This document shows positions 1-8,218 of a stretch of DNA of 34,208 nucleotides, in pieces; within the stretch, counting starts at the first letter, position 1; every line of letters begins with the position of its first letter. The notes beneath the pieces were generated by a model, which did not search any database, was not told where the DNA came from, and saw nothing but the letters and a program-made list of their open reading frames with translations. This stretch comes from Candidatus Rifleibacteriota bacterium (GTDB taxonomy: Bacteria; Muiribacteriota; Ozemobacteria; Ozemobacterales; Ozemobacteraceae). The DNA is taken from the NCBI GenBank assembly GCA_905236865.1, contig CAJOQX010000353.1:1-34208 (forward strand), written 5' to 3'. The translations under genes were made by a program, and so were the position numbers.

Positions 1-2960
1 AAACGAGGTGTTGAGCCTGTATCTTGTATGTGACGGCGATGCGTCGAACAGGTCGTTCCCGTTGTGGTCTATGCTGAAAGTTATGACTGGCATTGTTTTT
101 ATGCCATGGTTCTCAAACTTGTTGAAGCTTATGGCTTCTATGTCAGACAGATCTCCGAGCTTTATGGCATAGGTCGTGTCTGGTTCCAGATAGCCGTCGA
201 ACGAGAGCCTGATCATATTTCCGTCCCACGCCTTTATCACCTTGCTTTCTGCGACACCTTCCACAGAAAGGGCACCAAGTATCACGCCCTTGTCATGAGC
301 GTTAAAAACATAGTCAGGATTGATAGTGAACGACGGATTCAGCCTGTATAGCTGGCCTGGTTCGTCGAAGACCCTGCCGGTATCGGATGCCAGAGTAATA
401 TTAATTGTCCTCATGGTGTGGAATGTGAAATCGGCGAAAGGCTTCGCGACAACGCCCCTTATGCCTGTCGAGGTATTGACAGAAATCGTATAGTCGGTAT
501 CGGGATCCAGGTAGTGGTTGACCGCCAGTCTGATACTGTCGCCGACCCATGTCATGACCAGATCGTCATGGTCAACACCCGATATGTTGACCGCGCTTTC
601 GACAAGCGCCCTGTCTGTCGGATTGAATGGGACGCTTGGTGTTATTACGAAAGTGGGGTTGAGCCTGTAGAACTGGCCTGGCTCGTCAAATACGCTTCCT
701 GTGGTTGATGCAAGAGTGACCAGGACTTCCTCCATCGTGCTGAAAGGGAAGTCCCTGAACGGTTTTACGATAACGCCCGAAATGCCTGTGTCGGCAGAAA
801 GGCTGAGTGAATAACTTGTTTTCGGAGTAAGATAGTCCTTCTGCGTGATTCTCAGACTGTTCCCGACCCAGTCCCTGTTGATGGCGTCATGGGCGACACC
901 CTTGATAGAAACAGCGTTCGCAAAGAGCTCCCTGTCGCTATCGTTAAAAGTGACGCTCGGAGTCACTGTGAAAACTGGATCCAGCCTGTAAAGGCCTTTT
1001 CCGTCATAGAAAACGCTTCCGTCAACAGTCGTATATGTTGCGGTCGCCCTGTCCATGGTCTTGAACTGCTTGCTTTCAAAATTTGCAACCACCATCCCGT
1101 CTACTCCGACGGAGCTCGCCATATTTACGGTGTAGTCCTTGCCAGGTTCCAGATAATTCTTGAACCCGAGCACGAGCCTGTCATACACGCCGTCCTTCTG
1201 CCAGTCAAAGACCAGATCGTCTTTCACAACGTCCGTCACCGATATTGCTGATACTATCCCGTCCCTGTCTCTATCGTCAAGCATAAGATTCGTGGTTATG
1301 GAAAAGGTCGGGTTGAGCCTGTAAAGACCGCTGCCGTCGTCAAAAACGCTGCCGCCGTTTTCTGCTATATTGACTATGAGGACACCTACGGTCTTGAAAG
1401 ACACTTTTTCGAAAGGTCTCACTTTCAGACCCTCCAGTTTTATGTCTTCATCCATGGTGAGCTCGTAATCCGTGCCTGTGTCCAGCTTGCCAAGGAAACT
1501 GATCTTGAGGGTGTTGCCGTCCCACACTTTCTTTATTCGTTCGTCATCAAGCCCCTTAAGGTGGACCGATTTTTCCACAGTTGACTTTTCTGATTCTCCA
1601 AGGGTGAAACTGGGTTCTATAAAGAAAGTCGGATTGAGCCTGTATTTGTTCTCCGCCTCATCATAGACGCAGGACGGGTCTTTGGTAACTTTGAAAGTCA
1701 CCGCTCCCTTAGTCGTAAAACCGAAGCTGTCGAATGTGTTTATGATTACACCGTCTATACCAGTATCGGATAGCATTTCTATCTTGTAGGCCTCTCCCTC
1801 TTCCAGATCTTCCCTGAAACTCAGTGTGAAACTGTCGCTGGCAGTCCACTTCACCACAAGGTTGCTGCTTTCAACTCCTGCTACAGACACAGATTTGGCA
1901 ATCTTTACCCTGTCGGACTCCTTGAAGGGATAGCTGGTCTTCACTGTGAAAGCGGGGTTGAGCCTGTAGAGGCCTCTCTCCCTGTCGATGACATTGCCCT
2001 GGTTGGAACCGAGGGTTACGTCTACCTCGTCCATTGTTGTAAAGGAGAAATCTTTAAAAACGGAGATGTCAACACCTTCTACGCCTGTGTCGCTCGCCAT
2101 GGTGACAGTATATTCCGTTGCCGCATCAAGTCTATTCTTGAAGCTGATATTCAAAACATCGTTTTCCCAGGTTTTTGTCAGCGACGAACTTGCCACATTC
2201 GAAACGGATATGGAATCGGCTATTTTTTTCTTGTCGCTGTCGCTGAAAGAGAAACTGGGAGTGATAGAAAACCTGGGGTTTATCTTAAAAAGTCCGTTTG
2301 GCTCGTCAAAGATATTTTCTTTTGGCGAGTCAAATTCCACCTTTATACCGTCCATAGTGGTGAAATCAAGGTTGTCGAAACATTTGATGCTGTAGCCTTC
2401 CACATCTGACGGCTCTTTCATGGACAGGACGTAGTTCGTGGAACTGTCCAGGCCGCCTACCACGCCCACATACAGTTTGCTGCCATCCCATCTCTTTTCA
2501 AGCCTGTTGTTGGAAACGGTGGAAATGGAAATGGAGTCGGCCACCCTCCTCTTGTCCTCGTCGTCAAGCATATATCCCAGGTCGATTGTGAAGGCGGGAT
2601 CTATTCGGTAAAGGCCGTTCTGGCTGTCGAAGATATTCTTATCGGAATCAGACAAGGTAACGGTCACATCGCCCATCGTGGTAAACTTATGGTCGTCAAA
2701 ACATACAACGGTGATGTTTTCAATCCCTGTGTCCGATGCCATCGTGACAGTATAGGTGGTGTCGGTCGCAAGATAGCTGTCGAAGCTTAGTGTCAGCCCA
2801 TCCTCGCCCCATATTTTGGCGAGCTTCTGCCCCGAAAGGTTGCTGACAGAAATCGAGTTCTCGATTTTGACACGGTCCGCTTTTTCAAAATTATGGGTTG
2901 ACTTTACAGAAAATCTCGGGTTGAGCTTGTAGATGTTGCCATTCTCGTCCGCGAAGCTGG
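1..2960 (-). repeat. Tandem ~321-bp coding repeats (Ig-like domains)
   Basis: Ten copies of the Y-[RK]-[LI]-[ND]-P-type motif occur in frame, with the N/D codon at plus-strand positions 10, 337, 658, 979, 1312, 1633, 1957, 2278, 2599 and 2920. Spacings are 327, 321, 321, 333, 321, 324, 321, 321 and 321 bases, so six of nine are exactly 107 codons. Units are divergent in sequence, so this is an old domain array rather than recent DNA amplification. At least nine full units are visible and the last is cut by the window edge. Confidence 0.9.
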
Positions 2961-4071
2961 ATTTTTCTGGCGTTATGCTGAAAAGCACATCGCTGTATGA
3001 GTCGAATGTAACATACTGCGAGTAGACAAGAGGCCGCGAAAGACCGCTTTCTTTTCGGCTGAAAAACTCTATCAGGAATCTCTGCGGGAAATCCTCCTCC
3101 GCCATCCCTTTGATATTTAACGTGAAAGAGTATTCCGCCTCCGAATATGTCTTGGCGAAGCTTATAAGATTCGTGATGTCGAACGAGTGGGAGTATCTGC
3201 CCTCCTCTATGCAGCTGTCGCTGAAGTTGGACTGTTTCACAAGTTTTCCGTTCACTTTCACCCGGTCAGGTATTTCGCTGTTGTTACGGTATGTGAGCCT
3301 GACAACCAGGTCCGAATCGTCGAACGACTCCAGGTTGACACCTTTCAGAACGCTTTTTACAAAGAGGTCGTCGCAGTACTGGCTTTTGGAATTCATCAGC
3401 ACGGCAGAGGTCGAGGTCGCCACAACCGCATCTATCACCGTTTCGGGTTTCAAGGCGTCAGGCTTCATTATCGCCAGGGCTATCTGCACCCCTGCACGGT
3501 AAAGCTCGAACTTGCATTCTTTCGGGGCTGGCTGTTCCGCCGCCCTGGATGGTACAGTATTCGCTATCTTTGTTATCTGGTCGGTGACTCTTGAAAAACG
3601 CCACGGCTCGTTTTCGGAAGTCTTCACCGCCACGTAGCAGAGCCCTGTGTCGCTGACAGGATTTGGAATAGTGAGGGTGAAAGGCTTTTCCAGGGTTGTC
3701 ACCTGGACATCTTCTACCAGTGGGCTGTCTGACTTGTAGACGGCTTTCACCGTGTAGACATAGATGTAGTCGGAAGGAAGCCCTATTTTTTCTTCGCCTG
3801 TGTTTGTGTGCTTCTCTTCCATAACGGTGACAACGACGCCTGAGCGCATGGTCGCGTCATTGTCTGTCTCTATTTTAGCCCCTGACGGAAAAGTTATCGG
3901 GGGCATCCTGCCGTCGTCGTTCACCACGGCTTCCCTGCACAGTATCTCCATGGTGGATGACGGGACATAGCCAAGGCTGTTAAGGCCGTCGCTCCCCTTT
4001 CGGTTGCAGCATCCGTATATGAAAATCATAATAAGAATTATGACCGTTATTATCGATAGGTACTTCTTCAT
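1..4071 (-). CDS. Giant Ig-like repeat surface lipoprotein (3' end outside window)
   Basis: The frame is open from an ATG at 4071 to base 1 with no stop, giving 1357 residues and continuing beyond the window. Residues 1-22 are a lipoprotein signal: two lysines, a long hydrophobic stretch and a lipobox I-Y-G-C with C21 as the predicted lipidated residue. Residues ~23-370 are non-repetitive and beta-rich. From ~379 to the window edge the protein is a tandem array with the recurring motif (G)xYRLNPxF, a later W.G..L.L.F segment, and SDTGI.G....F..F.FTTM near the end of each unit. This resembles SbsA/Big_5-type bacterial Ig-like domains (family knowledge). I infer a stalk or adhesin anchored in the outer membrane. 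G+C is near 50% against about 30% elsewhere. The ATG has no clear Shine-Dalgarno site, but a good promoter lies just upstream. Plus-strand ORFs here are antisense shadows. Confidence 0.9.
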   Translation of the reverse strand, partial: MKKYLSIITVIILIMIFIYGCCNRKGSDGLNSLGYVPSSTMEILCREAVVNDDGRMPPITFPSGAKIETDNDATMRSGVVVTVMEEKHTNTGEEKIGLPSDYIYVYTVKAVYKSDSPLVEDVQVTTLEKPFTLTIPNPVSDTGLCYVAVKTSENEPWRFSRVTDQITKIANTVPSRAAEQPAPKECKFELYRAGVQIALAIMKPDALKPETVIDAVVATSTSAVLMNSKSQYCDDLFVKSVLKGVNLESFDDSDLVVRLTYRNNSEIPDRVKVNGKLVKQSNFSDSCIEEGRYSHSFDITNLISFAKTYSEAEYSFTLNIKGMAEEDFPQRFLIEFFSRKESGLSRPLVYSQYVTFDSYSDVLFSITPEKSSFADENGNIYKLNPRFSVKSTHNFEKADRVKIENSISVSNLSGQKLAKIWGEDGLTLSFDSYLATDTTYTVTMASDTGIENITVVCFDDHKFTTMGDVTVTLSDSDKNIFDSQNGLYRIDPAFTIDLGYMLDDEDKRRVADSISISTVSNNRLEKRWDGSKLYVGVVGGLDSSTNYVLSMKEPSDVEGYSIKCFDNLDFTTMDGIKVEFDSPKENIFDEPNGLFKINPRFSITPSFSFSDSDKKKIADSISVSNVASSSLTKTWENDVLNISFKNRLDAATEYTVTMASDTGVEGVDISVFKDFSFTTMDEVDVTLGSNQGNVIDRERGLYRLNPAFTVKTSYPFKESDRVKIAKSVSVAGVESSNLVVKWTASDSFTLSFREDLEEGEAYKIEMLSDTGIDGVIINTFDSFGFTTKGAVTFKVTKDPSCVYDEAENKYRLNPTFFIEPSFTLGESEKSTVEKSVHLKGLDDERIKKVWDGNTLKISFLGKLDTGTDYELTMDEDIKLEGLKVRPFEKVSFKTVGVLIVNIAENGGSVFDDGSGLYRLNPTFSITTNLMLDDRDRDGIVSAISVTDVVKDDLVFDWQKDGVYDRLVLGFKNYLEPGKDYTVNMASSVGVDGMVVANFESKQFKTMDRATATYTTVDGSVFYDGKGLYRLDPVFTVTPSVTFNDSDRELFANAVSIKGVAHDAINRDWVGNSLRITQKDYLTPKTSYSLSLSADTGISGVIVKPFRDFPFSTMEEVLVTLASTTGSVFDEPGQFYRLNPTFVITPSVPFNPTDRALVESAVNISGVDHDDLVMTWVGDSIRLAVNHYLDPDTDYTISVNTSTGIRGVVAKPFADFTFHTMRTINITLASDTGRVFDEPGQLYRLNPSFTINPDYVFNAHDKGVILGALSVEGVAESKVIKAWDGNMIRLSFDGYLEPDTTYAIKLGDLSDIEAISFNKFENHGIKTMPVITFSIDHNGNDLFDASPSHTRYRLNTSF

Positions 4072-4093
4072 CGTTTTATTTGCTTTTTATTTA

Positions 4094-4122
4094 ATTTTAC
4101 TAATTTTTATTTATATTTGCAA
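4094..4122 (-). promoter_or_regulatory. Sigma-70-type promoter of the repeat lipoprotein
   Basis: Reading the minus strand, TTGCAA (4122-4117), a 17-base spacer and TAAAAT (4099-4094) precede the ATG at 4071. The expected leader is only about 15 bases and carries no obvious ribosome binding site. Confidence 0.6.
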
Positions 4123-4148
4123 TAATATATAAGCTATTTGTCAGCTAC

Positions 4149-4177
4149 TTGCATATACTTGTAAAATGGCTTATAAT
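4149..4177 (+). promoter_or_regulatory. Sigma-70-type promoter of rpoN-mutS2
   Basis: TTGCAT (4149-4154), a 17-base spacer and a perfect TATAAT (4172-4177) lie 48 bases upstream of the rpoN ATG. It is divergent from the lipoprotein promoter in the same 153-base intergenic region. Confidence 0.7.
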
Positions 4178-4224
4178 GAGCAAAAAATAGTATAAAGATA
4201 ATAAAATAAGGAATCAGACAACTC

Positions 4225-5679
4225 ATGGATACTTCAATGAATTTGGGTTTGACTCAAAGACTTAGTCAAACCTTGAAAATGACACCCGAAATGCAGTTAG
4301 CTATTAAAATTTTACAGCTAAATTCTGCAGAGTTAAAAAGCCAAATTCAAGAAGTACTAGAATCTAATCCTGTTGTTGAATTAGATGAATCTACTAGTTC
4401 TTCAAACGAACTTCCTTTAGATAAAATCGAAGAAACACAATCTGATGGCACTATTGCTTCAGTAGAATTCAAAGAAGCTAACAGAAATGATTATGGGGTA
4501 GATTGGCAGAAATACATTGAAGATTCTGATAGCAACGAAATAAAAAATTATTCTAGTAACTATAGTGATGATACAGAAAACTCCTATGAAAATTTTGTTT
4601 CTAAAAAAATAACATTACGGGAACACTTAACAAAACAGATAAGTGAAGTAAATCTTTCTCCTACAGAGCAAAAGATAGCTGAATATATGATAGGTCTTAT
4701 TGACAATAATGGTTACTTGCGAATCTCTAATCAGCAAATTGCCGAATTACTAAAAATAGATGAATATATAGTAAAAAAAGTTCGTAGTATTATTCAAACT
4801 ATGGATCCTACAGGAGTTGGAGCTTACGATTTAAAAGAATGTCTTTTGATACAAGCAAAAGATGAAGGTTATGAAGACGATATAGTTATAAAAATAATTT
4901 CTAACCATTTAGAAGATATAGCACAAAATAAATTAAATAATATAGTTAAAGCTACAGGCTACAAATTAGAAGAAATTAGAGATGTAATAGATACTATTAA
5001 AAGTTTTGAACCTAGACCAGGAGCTTCATTTCCTACAACGGAAGAACAGGTTTTTATAACTCCAGAAGTATTTATAGAAAAAATCGATGATGAATATATA
5101 GTTACAGTTAATGAATCTGATATACCTCAATTAAAGATAAATACAGCTTATAAAGATGCTTTAAAAAAGTTAAACAAAACAGAGAAAGCAACTGGAGATT
5201 TTATTAGAAGTCGTTTAGAATCTGCTCGATCATTTTTAAAATATATAGACAAAAGAAAAGAAACTATATTGAACGTTACCAAAGCTATTTGTGAAATACA
5301 AAGAGATTTTTTTGATTATGGAATATTGCACTTGAAGCCTCTAACGCTTCAAGACGTTGCTATGATGGCTGGTATTCACGAATCAACTGTTAGTCGTGCT
5401 ACTAACGGCAAATATGCTCAAACTCCAAGAGGAATATTTGAATTGAAGTTTTTCTTCTCAGGAGCAGCAAAATCTCAAATTGGTGATGATGTTTCTACAA
5501 TAGCTGTTAAACAAAGAATTAGCGACATTATCAAAAATGAAAATCCTGCAAAACCTTTATCTGATAGTTCTATTGTAAATATGTTAGCAAAAGATGGTAT
5601 TGATGTTGCACGTAGAACAGTTGCAAAATATCGAATAGAACTAAATATTCCAAGTTCATCAGCAAGAAGAAAGAAATAA
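4225..5679 (+). CDS. rpoN: RNA polymerase sigma-54 factor
   Basis: This encodes the alternative sigma factor that directs core RNA polymerase to -24/-12 promoters and needs AAA+ activators. Region I is at the N terminus (LGLTQRLSQTLKMTPEMQ, about residues 7-25, followed by an ILQL stretch). An acidic, low-complexity region II covers about 55-125. The core-binding domain and HTH follow (HESTVSRATNGKY at about 390). The C-terminal RpoN box reads ARRTVAKYR at residues 462-470, matching the family signature that reads the -24 element. The length of 484 is normal. An AAGGA-like site at 4207-4212 precedes the ATG; an ATG four codons later is a possible alternative. mutS2 starts 6 bases after the stop. 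I saw no convincing -24/-12 site in the window's intergenic regions. Confidence 0.97.
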   Translation: MDTSMNLGLTQRLSQTLKMTPEMQLAIKILQLNSAELKSQIQEVLESNPVVELDESTSSSNELPLDKIEETQSDGTIASVEFKEANRNDYGVDWQKYIEDSDSNEIKNYSSNYSDDTENSYENFVSKKITLREHLTKQISEVNLSPTEQKIAEYMIGLIDNNGYLRISNQQIAELLKIDEYIVKKVRSIIQTMDPTGVGAYDLKECLLIQAKDEGYEDDIVIKIISNHLEDIAQNKLNNIVKATGYKLEEIRDVIDTIKSFEPRPGASFPTTEEQVFITPEVFIEKIDDEYIVTVNESDIPQLKINTAYKDALKKLNKTEKATGDFIRSRLESARSFLKYIDKRKETILNVTKAICEIQRDFFDYGILHLKPLTLQDVAMMAGIHESTVSRATNGKYAQTPRGIFELKFFFSGAAKSQIGDDVSTIAVKQRISDIIKNENPAKPLSDSSIVNMLAKDGIDVARRTVAKYRIELNIPSSSARRKK

Positions 5680-5685
5680 TGCCTT

Positions 5686-8124
5686 ATGGAACACAAAACA
5701 TTAGACAATCTAGAATTTCCCAAGATATTAGGCAAAATAGCACAATTTGCTTCCTCCAGAGCGGCTAAAGAAAAAATACTTTCTCTAGAGCCGTCTACAG
5801 ACCAAAACGAAATACTTGGCTGGCTTTCTGAAATAGAAGACTATAAAAATTATTCTGAGGCAGGAGTAAAGTTGAATACTGGCTCAGTAAATGATATTAG
5901 GGAGCTTGTAGAAATTTTAAATTCAGGTTCTACAATTCTTGGAAGTGATGATTTTCTAAAAGTTAGAGCTAACATTCAAATTACAGGAAGTCTTAAAAAA
6001 AATTTTGAAAACCAAACTTCTGGTTGGGCAATAAAACCGACTGATAGAATTGCTGAAAGAATAAAAGCAATGCCACCATTAATTACACTTTGTCAGAGAA
6101 TTGATGATTGCATAGATGACCATGGGCAAATAAAAAACACTGCTTCGCCTGCATTAGCTTCTATTAGAAGAGAATTTACTAAAAATACTCAAGAAATTGA
6201 AAAACAGCTTAATTTGTTTTTGAATTCCCATTCAGATGATATCCAAGATCACTACTTTACTTTAAGAAACGAGCGTTATGTTGTTCCTGTGTTAGCTTCT
6301 TCTCAAAACAGAATACAAGGAATTGTTCATGACCAATCAGCAACGGGTCAGACTTTGTTTATTGAACCTTTACAATTTTTGCCCATGAACAACAGATTAG
6401 CTCAGCTTCGTCTTTCTGAAAGGGAAGAAATACGCAAAATTTTGACTGCTTTAACTTCTATATTGTGTCAATCAAAATCTGCAATGATTGAACAATTTGA
6501 AACGCTTATATGGCTTGATACAGTAAAAGCAAGAAACGAATTTTCAATACAATATAATGCTCATAAACCAGAAATATCAACAGAACACGAATTAGTGCTA
6601 AATAAGGCAAGACACCCATTGTTACATCCAAATTGTGTTCCACTTGATATAAAAATGAACAACGCGCAGAGATGTATTATTATTACTGGTCCTAATGGTG
6701 GTGGGAAAACCGTTTCTCTAAAAACAACAGGAATAAATGCTCTGTTAATGCAAACAGGGAACTTTGTTCTTGCTGATGTTGATGCAAAATTGCCGATTTT
6801 TTCTGAAATATTATCCGACATAGGTGAAAGCCAAAGTATTGAAGACCATTTGTCTACTTTTACTGCTCACTTAAAACGATTAAAAGAGATTTCTGATTTG
6901 GCTGACGGAAAATCTTTGGTTTTGATTGACGAAATCTGTGTTGGAACAGACCCAATCGAAGGAGGAGCACTAGCTTCTGGTTTTTTAAAAGAAATTGCCA
7001 ATAGAGGAGCATTTAGTATTGTGACCTCTCACTACGACTCTTTGAAGCGAGTTGCTTTTACTACTCCAGGCTTTATTAATGCTGCAATGGAATTTGATTA
7101 TGAAACATTCAAACCCACATTCAGATTTTGTCTTGGAATTCCAGGCAAGAGCAATGCACTAGCTATGGCTCGTTCCTTTGGTTTACCAGAAAGCATTTTG
7201 ATGGATTTGGTTGATGCAAATTCTGGCGAACATAAAGACGAAAAGGGGCTTATTGAAGCGATAGAAAGAGAACGAAATCGAGCAGAAGCGTTAAGACGAA
7301 GCTATGTTCAAAAAATTACAGCTTTAAGAACAAAAGAAGCAGAAGTTGAAGAAACACTCACTCAGCTAAGAGAGTTTCGTAAAACAAAAAGAGATAAGCT
7401 TACAGAAGAATATACAATAGAACTTCGCAATAAAATGAGAACTTTTGAAACTTTGATTTCAAAGTTAAAAACAACTATTGAAAAACATTCAAGCGAAAAT
7501 ACTATAGAGGAACTAAAACAAGCATTAGAGGAAGCTAGAGGTGCTCATACTTCTGTAAGAGCTACAAAATCTAAGCTTGAAGAACAGCAGAACGAAGAAG
7601 AAAAAGCTAATAGAAAAGCTTTTAAAGAAGCTGATAAAGCTGAATTTAAAGAGGGAATTAGCGTAATTTGGAAACAAAATATGCATAAAGGCACATTTAT
7701 TAAATTTTCTGGTAAAGATAGTGCTGAAATTGATTTTGATGGAATGACAATGCGTGTTAAGCTTGCAGATTTAGCCATTAACAAAAATAAAATAAAAAAG
7801 TCAGAAAATCAAAATACTGGTGCAATTTATTCTGTCACACCTCTGGTGAAAACAGAATTAGATCTACGTGGAATGAGAGTTGAAGAAGCTCTTGACGAAT
7901 TAGATTCTTATCTTAAAATGGTTAGCGATACAGATGCGGCACAAGTCTTTATTATTCATGGGAAAGGCACAGGGGCGTTACAGAAAGCCGTAGAAAACTA
8001 TCTTAAAAACAGTCGTTGGAAAAAGAAATTCCGTCCTGGTCGCTATGGCGAAGGTGATTTAGGGGTTACTGTTGTAACTTTCAAGCAATCTGAAGCTAAA
8101 GAACCTGAAGGATATAGGGTATAA
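5686..8124 (+). CDS. mutS2: MutS2 family ATPase with Smr nuclease domain
   Basis: MutS2 is a MutS paralogue lacking the mismatch-recognition domain. Family members act on recombination intermediates and/or collided ribosomes. The order is: N-terminal core and clamp (to ~320), Walker A GPNGGGKT at 335-342, Walker B LVLIDE at 411-416 followed by GTDP, a long charged coiled coil (~520-650), and a C-terminal Smr domain with LDLRGM (725-730) and HGKGTG (758-763). The length of 812 is typical. One oddity is that the P-loop has Gly338 where MutS2 proteins usually have Thr (GPNTGGKT). The gene follows rpoN by 6 bases with its ribosome binding site inside the rpoN end, so it is probably co-transcribed. 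Confidence 0.96.
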   Translation: MEHKTLDNLEFPKILGKIAQFASSRAAKEKILSLEPSTDQNEILGWLSEIEDYKNYSEAGVKLNTGSVNDIRELVEILNSGSTILGSDDFLKVRANIQITGSLKKNFENQTSGWAIKPTDRIAERIKAMPPLITLCQRIDDCIDDHGQIKNTASPALASIRREFTKNTQEIEKQLNLFLNSHSDDIQDHYFTLRNERYVVPVLASSQNRIQGIVHDQSATGQTLFIEPLQFLPMNNRLAQLRLSEREEIRKILTALTSILCQSKSAMIEQFETLIWLDTVKARNEFSIQYNAHKPEISTEHELVLNKARHPLLHPNCVPLDIKMNNAQRCIIITGPNGGGKTVSLKTTGINALLMQTGNFVLADVDAKLPIFSEILSDIGESQSIEDHLSTFTAHLKRLKEISDLADGKSLVLIDEICVGTDPIEGGALASGFLKEIANRGAFSIVTSHYDSLKRVAFTTPGFINAAMEFDYETFKPTFRFCLGIPGKSNALAMARSFGLPESILMDLVDANSGEHKDEKGLIEAIERERNRAEALRRSYVQKITALRTKEAEVEETLTQLREFRKTKRDKLTEEYTIELRNKMRTFETLISKLKTTIEKHSSENTIEELKQALEEARGAHTSVRATKSKLEEQQNEEEKANRKAFKEADKAEFKEGISVIWKQNMHKGTFIKFSGKDSAEIDFDGMTMRVKLADLAINKNKIKKSENQNTGAIYSVTPLVKTELDLRGMRVEEALDELDSYLKMVSDTDAAQVFIIHGKGTGALQKAVENYLKNSRWKKKFRPGRYGEGDLGVTVVTFKQSEAKEPEGYRV

Positions 8125-8137
8125 GGGTGTAGGATAC
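8109..8137 (+). repeat. Degenerate heptamer repeat at the mutS2 stop
   Basis: Four units AGGATAT, AGGGTAT, AAGGGTGT and AGGATAC run head to tail, three of 7 bases and one of 8. They span the last codons of mutS2 and its TAA. The pattern echoes heptamer tracts at 31025-31052 and 33201-33242. Confidence 0.45.
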
Positions 8138-8139
8138 AA

Positions 8140-8171
8140 AACTACGCTGAAGCTGACGCTTCAGCGTAGTT
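8140..8171. terminator. Convergent hairpin between mutS2 and the peptidase gene
   Basis: A perfect 14-bp stem (8140-8153 with 8158-8171) closes a 4-base loop (8154-8157). On the minus strand the stem runs into four T residues, which suits termination of the 8219-9970 gene. On the plus strand no T tract follows, so termination of mutS2 there is less certain. Confidence 0.65.
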
Positions 8172-8218
8172 GGTGGTAAATGATTAGTAGTGGGTGTTAT
8201 TATTGAAGTAACATCTAC

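Noticed and set aside
1-2960. Regular spacing in the first 3 kb as a CRISPR or intergenic repeat array
   Set aside because: The period is a multiple of three, the repeats are coding and diverged, and there are no spacer-repeat alternations.
64-3594. Several plus-strand ORFs of 60-135 codons in the first 3.6 kb
   Set aside because: They are antisense to a single uninterrupted minus-strand frame with a signal peptide and ten periodic motifs; their products have no recognisable features.
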